A program made the position numbers and the translations under genes. A DNA stretch of 28,907 bases. It comes from CAZAYB01 sp964489215 (GTDB taxonomy: Bacteria > Planctomycetota > Phycisphaerae > Sedimentisphaerales > Anaerohalosphaeraceae). The notes under the pieces were generated by a model. That model saw nothing but the letters and a program-made list of their open reading frames with translations. It had not been told where the DNA came from and did no database searches. The stretch covers positions 1-28,907 of the forward strand of contig CAZAYB010000009.1 of NCBI GenBank assembly GCA_964489215.1, given 5' to 3'. Shown here in pieces: positions 7,037 to 14,281 of this stretch; the first letter of the stretch is position 1; every line of letters starts with the position of its first letter.

Positions 7037-8638
7037 ATGGCTACAAAGAAAAAGAAAAAAGTCAGTGCCAGACGCCAGCGTGTCCGTGATTCGATTCAAT
7101 CGGAAAGAACCGGGAGAATTACACGGATTTTTACAAGCTCTCTGCCTGTTGTAATATTGATTCTTGTGTTGTTTATTGCCTTAACAGCAGCATTGCTGTC
7201 GATTGAAACTGAGACTTTCTTTGAGCCTGGTACCGGACTTTTCAAACCTTACCCCGAGATTATCGCTGTCAGCACCCTTGTTTTACTAATATCTCTTGGA
7301 GCTGCGATTTATATACATCATTATGAGGGCAGCATTTTCAATCGGACCATGAGAATGGTTTCTATTGCGTTTTTATTTTTACTGCTTCTGGTGATTACCA
7401 AGGCAGGGTCGCTCTATTCTCAGTGGGTTTATCTTGCCACTGGAACTGCGGTAACAAGCGCAATAATTTTAACCGTTGCCTACAATCAGCGATTCGCTCT
7501 GGGCATAAGCTCTTTTTATGCTGTCCTGGCCTGTTTTGCTGTTGGAAAAATAGCTTCTGTTGAATTATTTTTGACGATGATGGCGGGGGTGATTACCTGC
7601 TGTTACAGTTTAAAGGAAATTCGCCACAGGATGAAACTTATTGAAGTAACCACGATTGCATCGGTAGTGGTTTTTATTACAGCCTTTTCTCTTGGCGTTA
7701 TTCAAAAGGACCCAGGTGTAAGGATCTTCAGTGTTGCCGGTGCCCAGCTTTTCAGTGACTCCGGCACGGCTGCGGGTATAACTATTGCGGTTGGCCTTGT
7801 TATACAGGGTTTTTTGCCGATTATTGAAAGAGTTTTCGGAATAGCAACCAGCATGACTCTGCTGGATTACAGTGACGCTAATCAGCCTTTGTTGAAAAAA
7901 CTCGCTATGGATGCACCGGGTACATTCAGTCATAGCCTGCTGATAGGATCAATTGCAGAAGCAGCCGCCGAATCAATTGGTGCCAACGGCCTTTTATGCA
8001 GGGTCGGTTCATATTACCACGATATAGGTAAGATTAATAAGCCGCCTTATTTTATTGAAAATCAGCTGGGCTCTGCGAGCAGACACGAACAGTTATCGCC
8101 TGCTATGAGCCAGTTGGTAATTGTCGGACATGTAAAAGACGGGGTGGAAATAGCTAAGGAATTTGGTCTTCCAGGTGTCTTGAGACAGTTTATAGAAACA
8201 CATCACGGAACAACGCTGATTGAGTATTTTTATAATGAGGCGGTGAAAAAGCAAGGGGAAGGAAACGTCTCGGATTCAGAGTTTCGCTATCCAGGCCCAA
8301 AGCCCAGAACAAAGGAAGCGGCTATTGTCATGTTGGCAGATGCATGTGAAAGCGCCGCAAGGAGCATCACCGAACCTTCGCCAATGAAAATTGAACAGCT
8401 TGTTCACGGTATGGCAATGAAACGTCTTCAGGACGGCCAGTTTGATGAATGTGACCTGACTCTAAGGGAGCTTAGTCAGATTGAGACGGCACTTTCAAAG
8501 GCTCTCGCGGCTCATCATCATGGAAGGATAGCCTATCAGAAGCAGCAAAAGCAAAAAGATATAAAAGTCAAAGATAAAGATGAGAAGTTAAGGCTGTCGG
8601 CTGAACAGAAGGAAGATTCAGAAAATATTTCAGAATAG
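7037..8638 (+). CDS. PgpH/YqfF-type 7TM-HD phosphodiesterase lacking the extracellular sensor domain
   Basis: The C-terminal HD domain shows H299 (FSHS), HDIG at 328-331, GHV at 364-365 and THHGT at 388-392, as in the 7TM-HD family whose Listeria PgpH hydrolyses c-di-AMP. A basic head (residues 1-30) is followed by TM1 at about 34-54, then directly by a 7TM-like block at about 73-265. Typical members have roughly 250 extracytoplasmic residues (7TMR-HDED) between TM1 and the 7TM block; here fewer than 20 remain, which explains the 533-residue length against about 700. The lysine-rich tail after residue 495 has low complexity. The position between phoH and ybeY is the conserved one. The substrate is inferred; no c-di-AMP cyclase is visible here. 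Confidence 0.9.
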   Translation: MATKKKKKVSARRQRVRDSIQSERTGRITRIFTSSLPVVILILVLFIALTAALLSIETETFFEPGTGLFKPYPEIIAVSTLVLLISLGAAIYIHHYEGSIFNRTMRMVSIAFLFLLLLVITKAGSLYSQWVYLATGTAVTSAIILTVAYNQRFALGISSFYAVLACFAVGKIASVELFLTMMAGVITCCYSLKEIRHRMKLIEVTTIASVVVFITAFSLGVIQKDPGVRIFSVAGAQLFSDSGTAAGITIAVGLVIQGFLPIIERVFGIATSMTLLDYSDANQPLLKKLAMDAPGTFSHSLLIGSIAEAAAESIGANGLLCRVGSYYHDIGKINKPPYFIENQLGSASRHEQLSPAMSQLVIVGHVKDGVEIAKEFGLPGVLRQFIETHHGTTLIEYFYNEAVKKQGEGNVSDSEFRYPGPKPRTKEAAIVMLADACESAARSITEPSPMKIEQLVHGMAMKRLQDGQFDECDLTLRELSQIETALSKALAAHHHGRIAYQKQQKQKDIKVKDKDEKLRLSAEQKEDSENISE

Positions 8639-8640
8639 AC

Positions 8641-9102
8641 ATGAAAAACCAGTGCGAGCGAACCAATATAGAAATTGCTAATGAAGCAGGTATGACCAAT
8701 GAGGCGGTTTTGTTGCTGAAGAAAATTACCGCTGATACTTTGAGTAGGTTTAATTCCTCAGATGCTTCTGTCAGTATAGCTTTGGTGGACGATCAAGGCA
8801 CTCAGAAAGTGAATATGGAATTTCTCAGCAGTAACGAATTTACTGATGTAATTAGTTTTAACCTCAGCGATGATGAACAGCTTAAGGAGTTTGAACTGAT
8901 TATAAATGCCAGTTGTGCAAAACGGCAAAGTGAAAAACGTCAGCACAGCCTCGAAGCTGAGCTATGTCTGTATGCGGTTCACGGCCTTTTGCATCAGCTT
9001 GGTTTTGATGACCAGGATAAAGATAGTGCACGAAAAATGCATGAGATGGAAGATGTTATATTGACAGAAGCCGGTTTTGGAAATGTTTATAAGAAAAAAT
9101 AG
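8641..9102 (+). CDS. ybeY: YbeY endoribonuclease / rRNA maturation factor
   Basis: YbeY is a small metal-dependent RNase involved in 16S rRNA 3'-end maturation and ribosome quality control. The protein shows NxxFLSSNEFTDVISFNL near residues 59-75 and the metal motif HGLLHQLGFDD at 114-124. The canonical motif is HGxLHLxGYDH, with three His ligands; here H114 and H118 are kept but the third is Asp124 (GAC at 9010). Asp can bind zinc, so activity may be kept. The length of 153 residues is normal. The gene follows the PgpH-type gene by 2 bases and precedes a CorC-type gene, the same partner as E. coli ybeX. No strong ribosome site is seen, so translational coupling is likely. Confidence 0.93.
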   Translation: MKNQCERTNIEIANEAGMTNEAVLLLKKITADTLSRFNSSDASVSIALVDDQGTQKVNMEFLSSNEFTDVISFNLSDDEQLKEFELIINASCAKRQSEKRQHSLEAELCLYAVHGLLHQLGFDDQDKDSARKMHEMEDVILTEAGFGNVYKKK

Positions 9103-9120
9103 AATTGAGAGGTTTTTTTA

Positions 9121-10392
9121 GTGCATCAAACCTGGATGATAATTTTGCTGCTTTTTTTTACAGCCAGCGCCCTGTTCTTTTCGGTTAATACCGTCGCCCT
9201 CCGTATATTCTCAAGAGTCAAACTGCATGATAGATTCTCAGCAATGAAGCGTGAAAAATGGTTTGAGGAGATGATAAATAAGGAAGAGGATCTTACTTTG
9301 GTTTGCGCGTTTTTGAGAATTGTAAGCTATATAGGCATAGTTTTAACTTTGCTCGCTGTTTTTAATGATCACAGCTATTATATTTCCCTTTTATTGTGTC
9401 TTTGCTTTTTTGCATTGTTTGGCCTTGCGATACCTCATTCGTGGTCTAAATATGCCGGCGAAGGATTCCTTGCTTTTACTTATCCGCTGCTTAAAATTCT
9501 CCTGATTGTATTCAAACCGCTGCTGTTTATTTTTCATGTCTGTGATGATCTTGTAAGAAGGCTTTCTGATGTTCAGGAAAAGACGGCAGATCAGGCTCAG
9601 GATGAAAAGCAGGAAGAACTTTTGAGTCTGGTAGAAGAGGGCAGGATAGAAGGTGCCGTTGATGAAGAGGAACTTGACATGATAGAGGGTGTTCTTGAGC
9701 TTGCCGAAAAAACGGTTGAGGAAATTATGACGCCCCGAACTGACATTATAGCTATCCCTGTGGAGTCTGATCTTCAAACGGTTTTGAAGACTATAAATGA
9801 AGCGGGACATTCGAGGATACCTGTTTACAGGGAAAATATAGATAATGTTCTCGGTCTGGTTTATGCCAAGGATCTATTGAATCAGATAGGTAAGGACAGT
9901 GAAGGTTTTAGCCTTCGAAAGGAAATGAGGGATACCTATTTTGTTCCGGAAACCAAGCTGCTTCGTGATCTGCTGCACGAGTTTCAGGAGCAAAAACTGC
10001 ACATGGCAATTGTGCTTGACGAGTACGGCGGTACTGCGGGAATAGTTACCATTGAGGATATTCTTGAAGAGCTCGTTGGTGAGATTGTTGACGAATACGA
10101 GCAGCAGCCTGAAGAAAGTTTCAGACTTATCAGCGATGATGTCGCCGAGGTTGATGCCCGGATGTATATCGATGATATTAATGAGGAGTTTGAGGTGGAA
10201 CTGCCCGACGAAGAAGATTATGATACTTTAGGCGGGTTTGTTTTTTCATACCTTGGTTATATTCCAAAGACCGGCGAAAGTTTCGAGTATAAAAATCTCA
10301 GGTTCACTATCATTGCCGCAGAGACCAGAAAGATTAAGTATATTCGTCTCGAGAAACTGACTGTTAAGGACGAAACAGGCCAAACGCAATGA
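9121..10392 (+). CDS. CNNM/CorC-family membrane protein (hemolysin-like, YbeX/YtfL type)
   Basis: An N-terminal DUF21/CNNM-like membrane region (hydrophobic segments at about 4-25, 62-82, 87-105 and 116-140) is followed by a paired CBS domain (203-325) and a CorC_HlyC domain (335-415). MTPR at 203-206, the SRIPVY block at 231-236 and DEYGGTAG at 300-307 are characteristic. Such proteins are implicated in magnesium or cobalt homeostasis, and short YbeX forms are functionally linked to YbeY and ribosomes. The membrane part has fewer charged gating residues than some CNNM proteins, so transport is not certain. GTG at 9121 is supported by GAGAGG about 8 bases upstream. The stop overlaps the recO start by 4 bases (ATGA). 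Confidence 0.92.
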   Translation: MHQTWMIILLLFFTASALFFSVNTVALRIFSRVKLHDRFSAMKREKWFEEMINKEEDLTLVCAFLRIVSYIGIVLTLLAVFNDHSYYISLLLCLCFFALFGLAIPHSWSKYAGEGFLAFTYPLLKILLIVFKPLLFIFHVCDDLVRRLSDVQEKTADQAQDEKQEELLSLVEEGRIEGAVDEEELDMIEGVLELAEKTVEEIMTPRTDIIAIPVESDLQTVLKTINEAGHSRIPVYRENIDNVLGLVYAKDLLNQIGKDSEGFSLRKEMRDTYFVPETKLLRDLLHEFQEQKLHMAIVLDEYGGTAGIVTIEDILEELVGEIVDEYEQQPEESFRLISDDVAEVDARMYIDDINEEFEVELPDEEDYDTLGGFVFSYLGYIPKTGESFEYKNLRFTIIAAETRKIKYIRLEKLTVKDETGQTQ

Positions 10393-11126
10393 TCAGCAAG
10401 GATATTGTAATTTGTCTTCGCTGTATCGATTACTCCGACACTTCACAGATTGTAACTGTTTTTGCCAGAAGCTTAGGCAAGTTCAGTGCAATTGCAAAAG
10501 GATCAAAACGGCGCAAAAGTTCATTTGATGGTCCTTTGCAGATTTTTTCCTTCGGCGATGCTGTTTTCAATACTTCATCAGCCGGACAATTGGCAAATCT
10601 TAGAGAGTTTGAACAAAGGCCTGTATTTGCCGGTTTAAGCACCAGAATGGAGACGTTGAACAGTGGGCTTTTTGCGGCGGAAATCACCGGCAGTTTTCTT
10701 GAGGATATGGACCCCCATCCGGAACTTTTTGATTCATTAGTGGAGCTGCTCAAGTCTCTGATCGAAACTAAGGAGAAGGATCAGTGCAGAAAATTGCTGA
10801 TAGTATATCAGGTAAACCTTTTAAAGGAAACAGGACTTCTGCCTCTCTTCAAATCCTGCTCTAATTGCTCTGCCAAATTTGCCGGTAACTGGCAGCAGGT
10901 ATGGTTCAGTTCTTCTTCAAATGGAATTATCTGCAGGGATTGTGAACAGGTTTTTTCGGATAAGTTCAGAATATCGATAGGGACTGCTTCTTTGCTGGCG
11001 GATATTAGCAAGATAAGGGCCGCTCCGGAACAACTGCTTATCAAGGCCCAGAGATTATTACTTGCCCACATCACTTATATATTAGGTAAAAAGCCAAGAG
11101 CAGCAGAGTATATTCTCAAAGACTGA
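10389..11126 (+). CDS. recO: DNA repair protein RecO
   Basis: RecO binds single-stranded DNA and SSB and, with RecR, loads RecA in the RecFOR pathway. The N-terminal OB-fold block (SKDIVICLRCIDYSDTSQIVTVF, then LGKFSAIAKGSKRRKS) and the central helical domain fit the family. Four cysteines at 157, 160, 182 and 185 form the expected C-x2-C...C-x2-C zinc site. The length of 245 residues is normal. The start overlaps the stop of the CorC-type gene (ATGA), so translation is coupled. recO is the last gene of the plus-strand block and ends 2 bp from the end of the opposing DUF2752 gene. I see no plus-strand terminator right after it. Confidence 0.93.
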   Translation: MISKDIVICLRCIDYSDTSQIVTVFARSLGKFSAIAKGSKRRKSSFDGPLQIFSFGDAVFNTSSAGQLANLREFEQRPVFAGLSTRMETLNSGLFAAEITGSFLEDMDPHPELFDSLVELLKSLIETKEKDQCRKLLIVYQVNLLKETGLLPLFKSCSNCSAKFAGNWQQVWFSSSSNGIICRDCEQVFSDKFRISIGTASLLADISKIRAAPEQLLIKAQRLLLAHITYILGKKPRAAEYILKD

Positions 11127-11128
11127 AC

Positions 11129-11686
11129 TTAAGGCGCAAGGATTGTGAACGGATAAAAGGGCAGGTTTCTGATGATTGCAAAAGTGGTTATCAGAAAAAA
11201 AATAATCCATATATAAAAAGGACGAAGGAAATAGTTGATAAGTTTTTTTCCTGTAAGTAAAAAAAAGAATTCGTTGACCAGCCAGGTTAATAAAAATGGT
11301 GCAAATGCAACCAGCATGATGTTGTAATCCAGAGCTGCCAGGATGTTGCCGTGAAGTAATTGATGAGCAGCTCTTAAGCTCCCGCAGCCCGGACAATATA
11401 ATCCTGTAAAGAAATGAAATGGGCAGGGCGGAAATAAAGAACTGCTTTGGGGGTCCTGAAAATAAAGCAATAAAACCGCAACTGGGGCACAAACTAGTGC
11501 CGTTACTGACATCCAGTCAAATCGGGTTATATGCTTTCTTGTTTTGTTATATATTACGGACATAAGAAAAAAAAGCCGATGCCTGAACATCGGCCTAATA
11601 GCAGAGGCCTTTAAAAATTGCGCCTGAGATTCAAGCCGGTCATTGATGTTGAGCGATTTTTTTAGGGCCGATAGTATAAATTTCAT
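11129..11686 (-). CDS. DUF2752 membrane protein
   Basis: The DUF2752 signature is clear: CPFHFFTGLYCPGCGSLRA at residues 88-106, with HGN shortly after. Hydrophobic segments lie at about 60-76, 120-145 and 155-172, so it is an inner-membrane protein of unknown function. The start is unsure. ATG 11686 lies 1 base after the dispanin stop, but the first 41 residues look unlike the family and a terminator-like hairpin falls within them (11564-11594). Later in-frame starts are ATG 11590 and ATG 11563 (144 aa); none has a good ribosome site. The longest form is listed. Pairing with a dispanin recurs in several bacterial groups, from memory. Confidence 0.8.
   Translation of the reverse strand: MKFILSALKKSLNINDRLESQAQFLKASAIRPMFRHRLFFLMSVIYNKTRKHITRFDWMSVTALVCAPVAVLLLYFQDPQSSSLFPPCPFHFFTGLYCPGCGSLRAAHQLLHGNILAALDYNIMLVAFAPFLLTWLVNEFFFLLTGKKLINYFLRPFYIWIIFFLITTFAIIRNLPFYPFTILAP
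11564..11594 (-). terminator. intrinsic-terminator-like hairpin inside the DUF2752 frame
   Basis: On the minus strand GCCGATG and CATCGGC form a perfect 7-bp stem with loop TTCAGG, followed at once by eight T. It lies about 95 bases after the dispanin stop, where a terminator of the ruvB-dispanin transcript would be expected, yet within the longest DUF2752 reading frame and ending just before the in-frame ATG at 11563. Confidence 0.6.
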
Positions 11687-11687
11687 T

Positions 11688-12029
11688 TTACATATTCTGT
11701 GTTGTTGGCATCAACATAGGGATAACTATGTTAATAGCTATGGAGATAACAGCGCCTATAAGTCCAAGGATAAATCCGATCCAGCAGAGTTTTTTAGCAG
11801 TGTCGGAGGCTTTTTTAGCACCGGTTAAATCACCTGCCTTTGCCTTGGAGTTTACCTGGGCTGCAAAAATTATAGCTGCTATACCAAGCGGCAGACAACA
11901 GCAAATTGTAACTAAGATTGACTGTATCAAATAATTGGGAACATCCGGTGACGGCATTTGAGTAGTTGTTACAGGTTCGGTGGCTATCGGGCTGTTTTCA
12001 TTTGGGACATTTGCGTCATTTTGGTCCAT
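11688..12029 (-). CDS. CD225/dispanin family small membrane protein
   Basis: A Pro/Thr-rich N-terminal tail of about 30 residues precedes two hydrophobic segments at about 34-56 and 82-105. The linker between them contains AAQVNSKAKAGDLTGAKKASDTAKK, and the first segment is LVTICCCLPLGIAAIIFA. This Cys-rich TM1, the conserved NSKxxxGD linker and the Ala-Lys repeat define the CD225/dispanin family, known in animals as IFITM and of unknown function in bacteria. AAGGA lies 7 bases before the ATG. The gene follows ruvB after 17 bases and precedes the DUF2752 gene, so it probably rides on the ruv transcript. Length of 113 residues is typical. Confidence 0.88.
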   Translation of the reverse strand: MDQNDANVPNENSPIATEPVTTTQMPSPDVPNYLIQSILVTICCCLPLGIAAIIFAAQVNSKAKAGDLTGAKKASDTAKKLCWIGFILGLIGAVISIAINIVIPMLMPTTQNM

Positions 12030-12046
12030 TTTTGAATCCTTTCAAT

Positions 12047-13090
12047 TTAGAATAATTTATCCTGGTCATTTTCCTTGTTTTTTTGCCTGGCTTTGTATTT
12101 TATGCCTAAATGCTCGCAAGCAGATTTGGTTATTTCCCTGCCTCTTTTCGTCCTTCTTACAAAACCTATCTGAAGCATATAAGGTTCAACTACATCTTCA
12201 AGAGTGTCCTTTTCCTCCCCCAGGGTAGCTGCCAGGGCTTCTATCCCCGCAGGCCCGCCATCATAAATATTCACCAGAGCCTTTAGAAAAGAACGGTCGA
12301 GTTCGTCAAGTCCCAGTTCGTCAATCTGTTCCATTTTCAAGGAATCTTTTACGATACTTATCGTAAGTTTGCCGGAACCTTTTACCTGTGCATAATCCCT
12401 TACACGTTTTAAAAGTCTGTTTGCGATGCGGGGTGTGCCCCGCGACCTTGATGCTATCATTTCAAGGGCTCCATTTTCATATTCGAGACTCAACAGACCT
12501 GCTGACCTTGAAATTATTTCCGTAAGCTCCTGCTGACTGTAAAAGTCAACATGTAAAAGCATACCAAACCTCCCCCGCAGAGGGGCACTTAACAAGCCGG
12601 CACGGGTTGTCGCACCTATAAGGGTAAATTGATTAAGTGGAAAATTTATGGTCTTTGCGTGCATTCCGCTGTCTACGGTAAAATCTACCTTGAAGTCTTC
12701 CATTGCCGGGTAGATAAATTCCTCAACCGGTGCGCTTAATCTGTGAATTTCGTCGATAAAAAGTACATCCGCTGTGTTAATGTTTGAGAGCATACCCATT
12801 ACGTCACCCTGTTTGGTAAGCGCAGGGCCGGATGTTGTGCGGATTGTAGCTTCCATCTCGTGAGCTATAACATTGGCAAGTGTTGTTTTGCCCAAACCAG
12901 GCGGCCCATATAATAAAATGTGTTCCAGCGGTTCTTTCCTTTGCATCGCTGCCTCTATTGCAATCTTCAGCTTTTCTACAATCGTGTTCTGACCAATAAC
13001 TTCACTGAGCCGTTCAGGACGAAGTGACTGATTGTATACTTCCTCGCTGTTTCCTCTGGATTGTCCGCTTAATACTCTGTCTATAGCCAT
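12047..13090 (-). CDS. ruvB: Holliday junction branch migration ATPase RuvB
   Basis: RuvB is the hexameric AAA+ motor that drives branch migration with RuvA. SLRPERLSEVIGQ opens the AAA+ domain, Walker A GPPGLGKT is at 62-69, Walker B FIDEIHRL follows, and TTRAGLLSAPLRGRFG carries sensor 1 and the Arg finger region. The C-terminal winged-helix part ends with YMLQIGFVRRTKRGREIT. The length of 347 residues is normal. It lies downstream of ruvA with an 82-base gap, the largest in the ruvC-ruvA-ruvB group. No terminator is seen in that gap, so it is probably in the same operon. Confidence 0.97.
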   Translation of the reverse strand: MAIDRVLSGQSRGNSEEVYNQSLRPERLSEVIGQNTIVEKLKIAIEAAMQRKEPLEHILLYGPPGLGKTTLANVIAHEMEATIRTTSGPALTKQGDVMGMLSNINTADVLFIDEIHRLSAPVEEFIYPAMEDFKVDFTVDSGMHAKTINFPLNQFTLIGATTRAGLLSAPLRGRFGMLLHVDFYSQQELTEIISRSAGLLSLEYENGALEMIASRSRGTPRIANRLLKRVRDYAQVKGSGKLTISIVKDSLKMEQIDELGLDELDRSFLKALVNIYDGGPAGIEALAATLGEEKDTLEDVVEPYMLQIGFVRRTKRGREITKSACEHLGIKYKARQKNKENDQDKLF

Positions 13091-13172
13091 TTTAGTTTTC
13101 TTAGTTAATTATTATTGCCGTCAATTCAAACCGCTGTCATTGCGTATGAAAATTGTACAGCTTTTTCGTTTA

Positions 13173-13799
13173 TCACATTTCCATTCCCTGTTTAAGTCTG
13201 TATACCAGGGGAACAAGTTGTTCTGCGGATTTTGCCTCCGGATGTTTCCGCGATGTTTTATTGATCAGCTCTACAGCTTCGTTCCTTTTCTCGCCCCATG
13301 CTATCAGTATCTCCAAAGCCTCTAACTGATACGGCTTAAAATCATCACTTTCTCCAGCCATCTCAGCAGTAACCGCAAAGTCTGCAAGCTTGCCTTTCAG
13401 TTGGGCTATTATAAGCTGGGCAAATCTTTTACCTACCGAAGGAAGTGATAGCAGCATTTTTTCGTCACCTGTCTCTATCGCAGATGCTATCGTGCTTATG
13501 GGTATAGTCAGGGATTTCAAACCTTTTTTTATTCCCATACCCTTTACACTGGTGTATTTTGCGAAGAACTCTTTTTCCGCTCTTGAGAGAAATCCAACCA
13601 TTCGGGGTATCAGATTACCTCCACCAGGTGTGCCTTCGTAATATTCAAGGGTGCAAAGAGTAATTTCATGGTTTAGCTTATCAGCAAGCTGGCTTACCGC
13701 ATAGCCCGGCAGCATTACTTCATAGCACACATTAGATACCTTAACCAATGCCTTTTCCTCTTCTATTGCGATTAGCTTTCCTTCAATCTGGGCTATCAT
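13173..13799 (-). CDS. ruvA: Holliday junction DNA helicase subunit RuvA
   Basis: RuvA tetramers bind four-way junctions and position RuvB. The ATG at 13799 is chosen because MIAQIEGKLIAIEEEKALV is the typical N-terminal OB-fold start, and because it lies 2 bases after the ruvC stop with an AAAGGT ribosome site in the end of ruvC; an in-frame start at 13838 would overlap ruvC. The product has 208 residues: OB domain (about 1-65), helix-hairpin-helix region (VKGMGIKKGLKSL and LSLPSVGKRFAQLI) and a RuvB-contacting helical tail after residue 155. The OB domain carries TPGGGNLIPRM where many relatives have a shorter turn before (Y/V)GF. Confidence 0.94.
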   Translation of the reverse strand: MIAQIEGKLIAIEEEKALVKVSNVCYEVMLPGYAVSQLADKLNHEITLCTLEYYEGTPGGGNLIPRMVGFLSRAEKEFFAKYTSVKGMGIKKGLKSLTIPISTIASAIETGDEKMLLSLPSVGKRFAQLIIAQLKGKLADFAVTAEMAGESDDFKPYQLEALEILIAWGEKRNEAVELINKTSRKHPEAKSAEQLVPLVYRLKQGMEM

Positions 13800-13801
13800 T
13801 A

Positions 13802-14281
13802 TCAGTAAACCTTTAGTTTCGATTGGCTCAAACAGCACAATGCAACCGCTATCGCATCAGCGACATCAGGCGGTTCCGGGATTGCCCGCAGGCTCATTTC
13901 TGTCATAATTGCCCGCTGCATCTGCTCCTTGGATGCCTGTCCATTACCGGTCAGCGATTTTTTTATTTTTGTCGCTGCGAAATTTTCTACCCTTGCCCCT
14001 GCCCTGGCAGCTGTCAGCATTATAACCCCTCGAGCATGTCCCATGAGAACAGCAGTCTGAGGGTGGTTATAATGGGAAAATAATTTTTCTATCGCAACTA
14101 CTTCAATATCAAATCTTTCGAAAAGTGAACCCATGTCCTCAACGATCTGTATAAGACGCTGTTCCAGGGGCCTTTTAGAGTCTGAGCGAATTGTTCCCGC
14201 CTCGAGCAGATTACCTGACTGGCTGTCAAGGACGGCGTATCCGCATATTACAAGTCCGGGGTCCACTCCTAAAATAATCAT
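13802..14281 (-). CDS. ruvC: Holliday junction resolvase RuvC
   Basis: RuvC is the dimeric endonuclease that cuts Holliday junctions. The RNase H-like core has the acidic catalytic residues in the expected places: D7 in LGVDPG, E65 in AIEKLF, and D139 and D142 in PPDVADAIAVAL. The length of 159 residues is usual. Its ATG overlaps the cysS stop by 4 bases (ATGA), and its stop is 2 bases before ruvA, so cysS-ruvC-ruvA are translationally linked. No separate promoter is visible, so any damage induction would have to act on the whole operon or on an internal promoter that I cannot see. Confidence 0.96.
   Translation of the reverse strand: MIILGVDPGLVICGYAVLDSQSGNLLEAGTIRSDSKRPLEQRLIQIVEDMGSLFERFDIEVVAIEKLFSHYNHPQTAVLMGHARGVIMLTAARAGARVENFAATKIKKSLTGNGQASKEQMQRAIMTEMSLRAIPEPPDVADAIAVALCCLSQSKLKVY

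Noticed and set aside
11171..11203. Inverted repeat TTTCTGAT/ATCAGAAA beyond recO as recO terminator
   Set aside because: On the plus strand it is followed by A residues rather than T, its loop is long, and it lies within the DUF2752 coding sequence.
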